From positions 1-64,000 of the forward strand of contig JAUNJY010000014.1 in NCBI GenBank assembly GCA_030535455.1: a stretch of 64,000 bases of DNA, given 5' to 3'. Under the pieces are notes generated by a model. It was not told the origin of the DNA, did no database searches, and was given only the letters and a program-made list of their open reading frames with translations. Positions within the stretch are counted from its first letter, which is position 1. Each line of letters starts with the position of its first letter. Source of the DNA: a bacterium (GTDB lineage Bacteria; Bacillota; Clostridia; Lachnospirales; Lachnospiraceae). The position numbers and the translations under genes were made by a program. This document shows positions 61,905 to 64,000 of this stretch, in pieces.

Positions 61905-63473
61905 ATGTCTTATACATCGTTATATCGTAAGTTCCGCCCGATTGGTTTTGAGGATGTGAAGGGGCAGGAACACATTGTTAAGACATTACAAAACCAGATT
62001 ACATCTGGTCGTGTGGGACATGCTTATCTGTTTTGTGGTACTCGTGGTACGGGTAAGACAACAATAGCTAAGATCTTAGCGAGAGCAGTAAACTGCGAAC
62101 ACCCTATAGATGGAAGCCCATGTAATGAATGTGCGGTTTGTAAAAGTATTTTAAATAATACGTCAATGAATGTAATAGAGATTGATGCTGCATCCAATAA
62201 TGGTGTAGATAATATTCGTGAAATCATTGATGAAGTTCAATATTCTCCAACAGAGGGAAAATATAAGGTTTATATTATCGATGAGGTTCATATGCTATCA
62301 GCAGGTGCATTTAATGCACTTCTTAAGACATTAGAAGAGCCACCATCATATGTAATCTTTATTTTGGCAACAACGGAAGTCCATAAGATACCGATTACAA
62401 TTCTTTCAAGATGTCAGCGTTATGACTTTAGAAGAATTTCCATTGATACCATTGCTGATCGTATGGCAGATTTGATGGTAGAGGAAAAGGTGGAAGTAGA
62501 ACCAAAGGCACTTCGTTATGTGGCAAAGGCAGCAGATGGCTCCATGCGTGATGGACTGAGCCTGTTGGACCAGTGTATTGCATTTAATTATGGAGAAGTC
62601 TTAACTTATGATAAGGTGTTAGAAGTACTTGGTGCAGTTGATATCGAAGTATTCCAAAAATTGATGACCTATATAAGGACTCAGGATGTGGTAAACTGCA
62701 TGGAGCTTATAGAGGAGTTATTAATTAAAGGTAGAGAATTAAGCCAATTTGTGATAGACTTTACCTGGTACTTAAGAAATCTTATGCTTTTAAAGACTTC
62801 CGAACATGCTGAAGATATGATAGAAGTATCGACAGAGAATTATGAACAGTTAAAGCAAATGGCAAATGAGGTAGAGTTAGATACATTAATGCGATATATT
62901 CGTATTTTTTCCGATTTAGCAAACCAAATTAAATACGCGTCTCAGAAACGAGTTCTTGTCGAAGTTGCCTGCATTAAGTTATGCAGACCAGAGATGGAGA
63001 CAAATTATGATTCAGTTTTAGACCGCCTTCGAGTATTAGAGGATAAGTTAGAAAATGGAGTCGTAGTTTCAGGAAGACAAGAGAGTGGGGCAGCTAAACC
63101 GATGGAAACATCAGAGAGTGAACCTGCACAGCCTCAGATTTTAGTGGAAGCACTTCCTGAGGAAGTACAAAACATTGCTGGAAACTGGAACCGAATTCTA
63201 GATATTCTGGAAGGTCCAATACGTTCTATGTTAATGGGTGCAAAACCAACGGTAAATGAAGCAAATGAAATTGTATTGGTATTCTCAAAAGACTTGGATC
63301 GCACATATGTTGAGCGTGAAGACTCTATGGCCATCTTAAAGCAGGCAATTGGAGAATACTCAGGCAAGGAAGTTAAGATTCAGACCAAGGTGGTAGCTGA
63401 AGGACGTGATGGATTTGACAAGATTTCAGATATAAGTAAACTTATAAAGACACCAAATGTGGAATATGATTAA
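61905..63473 (+). CDS. dnaX: DNA polymerase III subunits gamma/tau
   Basis: This 522-residue clamp-loader ATPase has Walker A GTRGTGKTT (about residues 45-53), four zinc cysteines from CEHPIDGSPCNECAVC (about 64-79), Walker B IIDEVHML, NALLKTLEEPP and the SRC motif ILSRC (sensor 1). The tail after about residue 360 carries the polymerase-binding part, with a variable linker. ybaB and recR follow as in many bacteria. In Bacillus the SRP RNA is directly upstream of dnaX; here it is 28 kb away. Confidence 0.96.
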   Translation: MSYTSLYRKFRPIGFEDVKGQEHIVKTLQNQITSGRVGHAYLFCGTRGTGKTTIAKILARAVNCEHPIDGSPCNECAVCKSILNNTSMNVIEIDAASNNGVDNIREIIDEVQYSPTEGKYKVYIIDEVHMLSAGAFNALLKTLEEPPSYVIFILATTEVHKIPITILSRCQRYDFRRISIDTIADRMADLMVEEKVEVEPKALRYVAKAADGSMRDGLSLLDQCIAFNYGEVLTYDKVLEVLGAVDIEVFQKLMTYIRTQDVVNCMELIEELLIKGRELSQFVIDFTWYLRNLMLLKTSEHAEDMIEVSTENYEQLKQMANEVELDTLMRYIRIFSDLANQIKYASQKRVLVEVACIKLCRPEMETNYDSVLDRLRVLEDKLENGVVVSGRQESGAAKPMETSESEPAQPQILVEALPEEVQNIAGNWNRILDILEGPIRSMLMGAKPTVNEANEIVLVFSKDLDRTYVEREDSMAILKQAIGEYSGKEVKIQTKVVAEGRDGFDKISDISKLIKTPNVEYD

Positions 63474-63512
63474 TAATAACAATAAAGATGCATTTATAAG
63501 GAGGAAATAAAA

Positions 63513-63866
63513 ATGGCAAAACGTGGTGGATTCCCAGGAGGACTTCCTGGTAACATGAACAACTTAATGAAACAAGCACAAAAAATGCAAAAACAAATGG
63601 AAGAAAAGACAAAAGAGCTCGAAGAGAAAACTTGGGAAGCTACTGCAGGTGGCGGAGCTGTTACTGTTTGTGTATCCGGTAAAAAAGAACTTGTTTCTGT
63701 TAAGTTAAAAGAAGAAGTTGTAGATCCAGATGATATCGAAATGTTAGAAGATTTAATTATGGCAGCAACAAACGAAGCTCTTAGAAAAATGGAAGATGAG
63801 TCTGGTCAAATGATGAACTCTATCGCAGGTGGTTTAGGCAACCTTGGCGGAGGATTTCCTTTCTAA
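63513..63866 (+). CDS. ybaB: YbaB/EbfC-family nucleoid-associated protein
   Basis: This 117-residue DNA-binding protein has the coiled segment [18 protein letters not shown] (about residues 16-33) and the [18 protein letters not shown] region (about 78-95). It has glycine-rich ends. It lies between dnaX and recR, as usual. A ribosome site AAGGAGG precedes the ATG. Its TAA overlaps the recR ATG by one base. Confidence 0.95.
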   Translation: MAKRGGFPGGLPGNMNNLMKQAQKMQKQMEEKTKELEEKTWEATAGGGAVTVCVSGKKELVSVKLKEEVVDPDDIEMLEDLIMAATNEALRKMEDESGQMMNSIAGGLGNLGGGFPF

Positions 63867-64000
63867 TGGATTATTATAGCAAACAGATTAGTAAGTTAAT
63901 TGAGGAGTTGTCACGACTACCTGGAATTGGATCCAAATCAGCACAACGTTTGGCATTTCATATTATAAATATGCCTGAGGATCAGGTTATGAGCCTTAGT
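63866..64000 (+). CDS. recR: Recombination protein RecR, start of gene only
   Basis: The first 45 codons are present, starting [19 protein letters not shown] and continuing with the helix-hairpin-helix [14 protein letters not shown]. RecR acts with RecF and RecO to load RecA on gapped DNA. The ATG overlaps the ybaB stop as TAATG. The rest, with the zinc finger and TOPRIM domain, lies past the window end. Confidence 0.92.
   Translation, partial: MDYYSKQISKLIEELSRLPGIGSKSAQRLAFHIINMPEDQVMSLS

Overview
The window is an AT-rich chromosomal segment of an endospore-forming, anaerobic Firmicute, most likely a Lachnospiraceae / Clostridium cluster XIV relative. The evidence is the sporulation and germination genes (spmA, spmB, spoVAF, an AbrB-type regulator), two T-box leaders, a SAM-I riboswitch, a large Bacillus/Clostridium-type SRP RNA, an oxygen-sensitive radical-SAM NrdG, and several conserved proteins I know only from this family. 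No phage, insertion sequence, CRISPR array or rRNA is visible.

Layout. 1-530: end of a tRNA cluster (Phe partial, Lys, Lys, initiator Met), each later tRNA followed by a hairpin terminator. 709-6487: RpiR-type regulator, SLC1-type amino-acid symporter with a likely RpiR operator, small membrane protein, sirtuin, orphan SpoVAF. 6619-14472: a housekeeping operon (uncharacterised nuclease-like protein, Nfo, YaaO-type decarboxylase, guanylate-kinase-like protein, YaaR, HolB, RicT, TrmN6, RsmI) followed by a convergent AbrB gene. 15471-16589: spmAB. 16615-23578: promoter, Trp T-box and the complete trpEGDCFBA operon. 23590-30072: DUF885 lipoprotein, then Met T-box, metG, tatD and rsmA. 30174-33632: uncharacterised acidic-linker protein, nrdG, tadA and the SRP RNA. 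33805-40280: an unusual three-gene cluster (cNMP-fold protein, lone ABC ATPase, TPR plus degenerate AAA-like protein), then CBS-type pyrophosphatase. 40281-46996: flavin reductase, OLD-family ATPase/nuclease, shikimate kinase, murA and metK with its SAM riboswitch. 47150-57440: two-component system, pseudouridine synthase, lone histidine kinase, HIT protein, murG, TSCPD protein, mtnN, membrane/coiled-coil protein, pgi and a putative M15 peptidase. 57581-64000: niaR, a PTS-IIC-like permease, CapA-like protein, phosphofructokinase, dnaX, ybaB and the start of recR.

Two blocks preserve Bacillus origin-proximal gene order (yaaO-tmk-yaaR-holB-yaaT-yabB-rsmI-abrB-metS-tatD-ksgA and tadA-scr-dnaX-yaaK-recR). 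Here they are interrupted by the spm, trp and metabolic genes, and a guanylate-kinase-like gene occupies the tmk position.

The least explained structure is intergenic. At two convergent or downstream positions (40281-40476 and 45140-45443) a perfect terminator-like hairpin is duplicated exactly on both sides of a chain of shorter perfect hairpins. Further structured intergenic sequences lie at 1592-1735, 3354-3436 and 27977-28054; the last is a long inverted repeat that encloses an 11-codon ORF with a good ribosome binding site. All function assignments come from reading motifs by eye; no database search was run.
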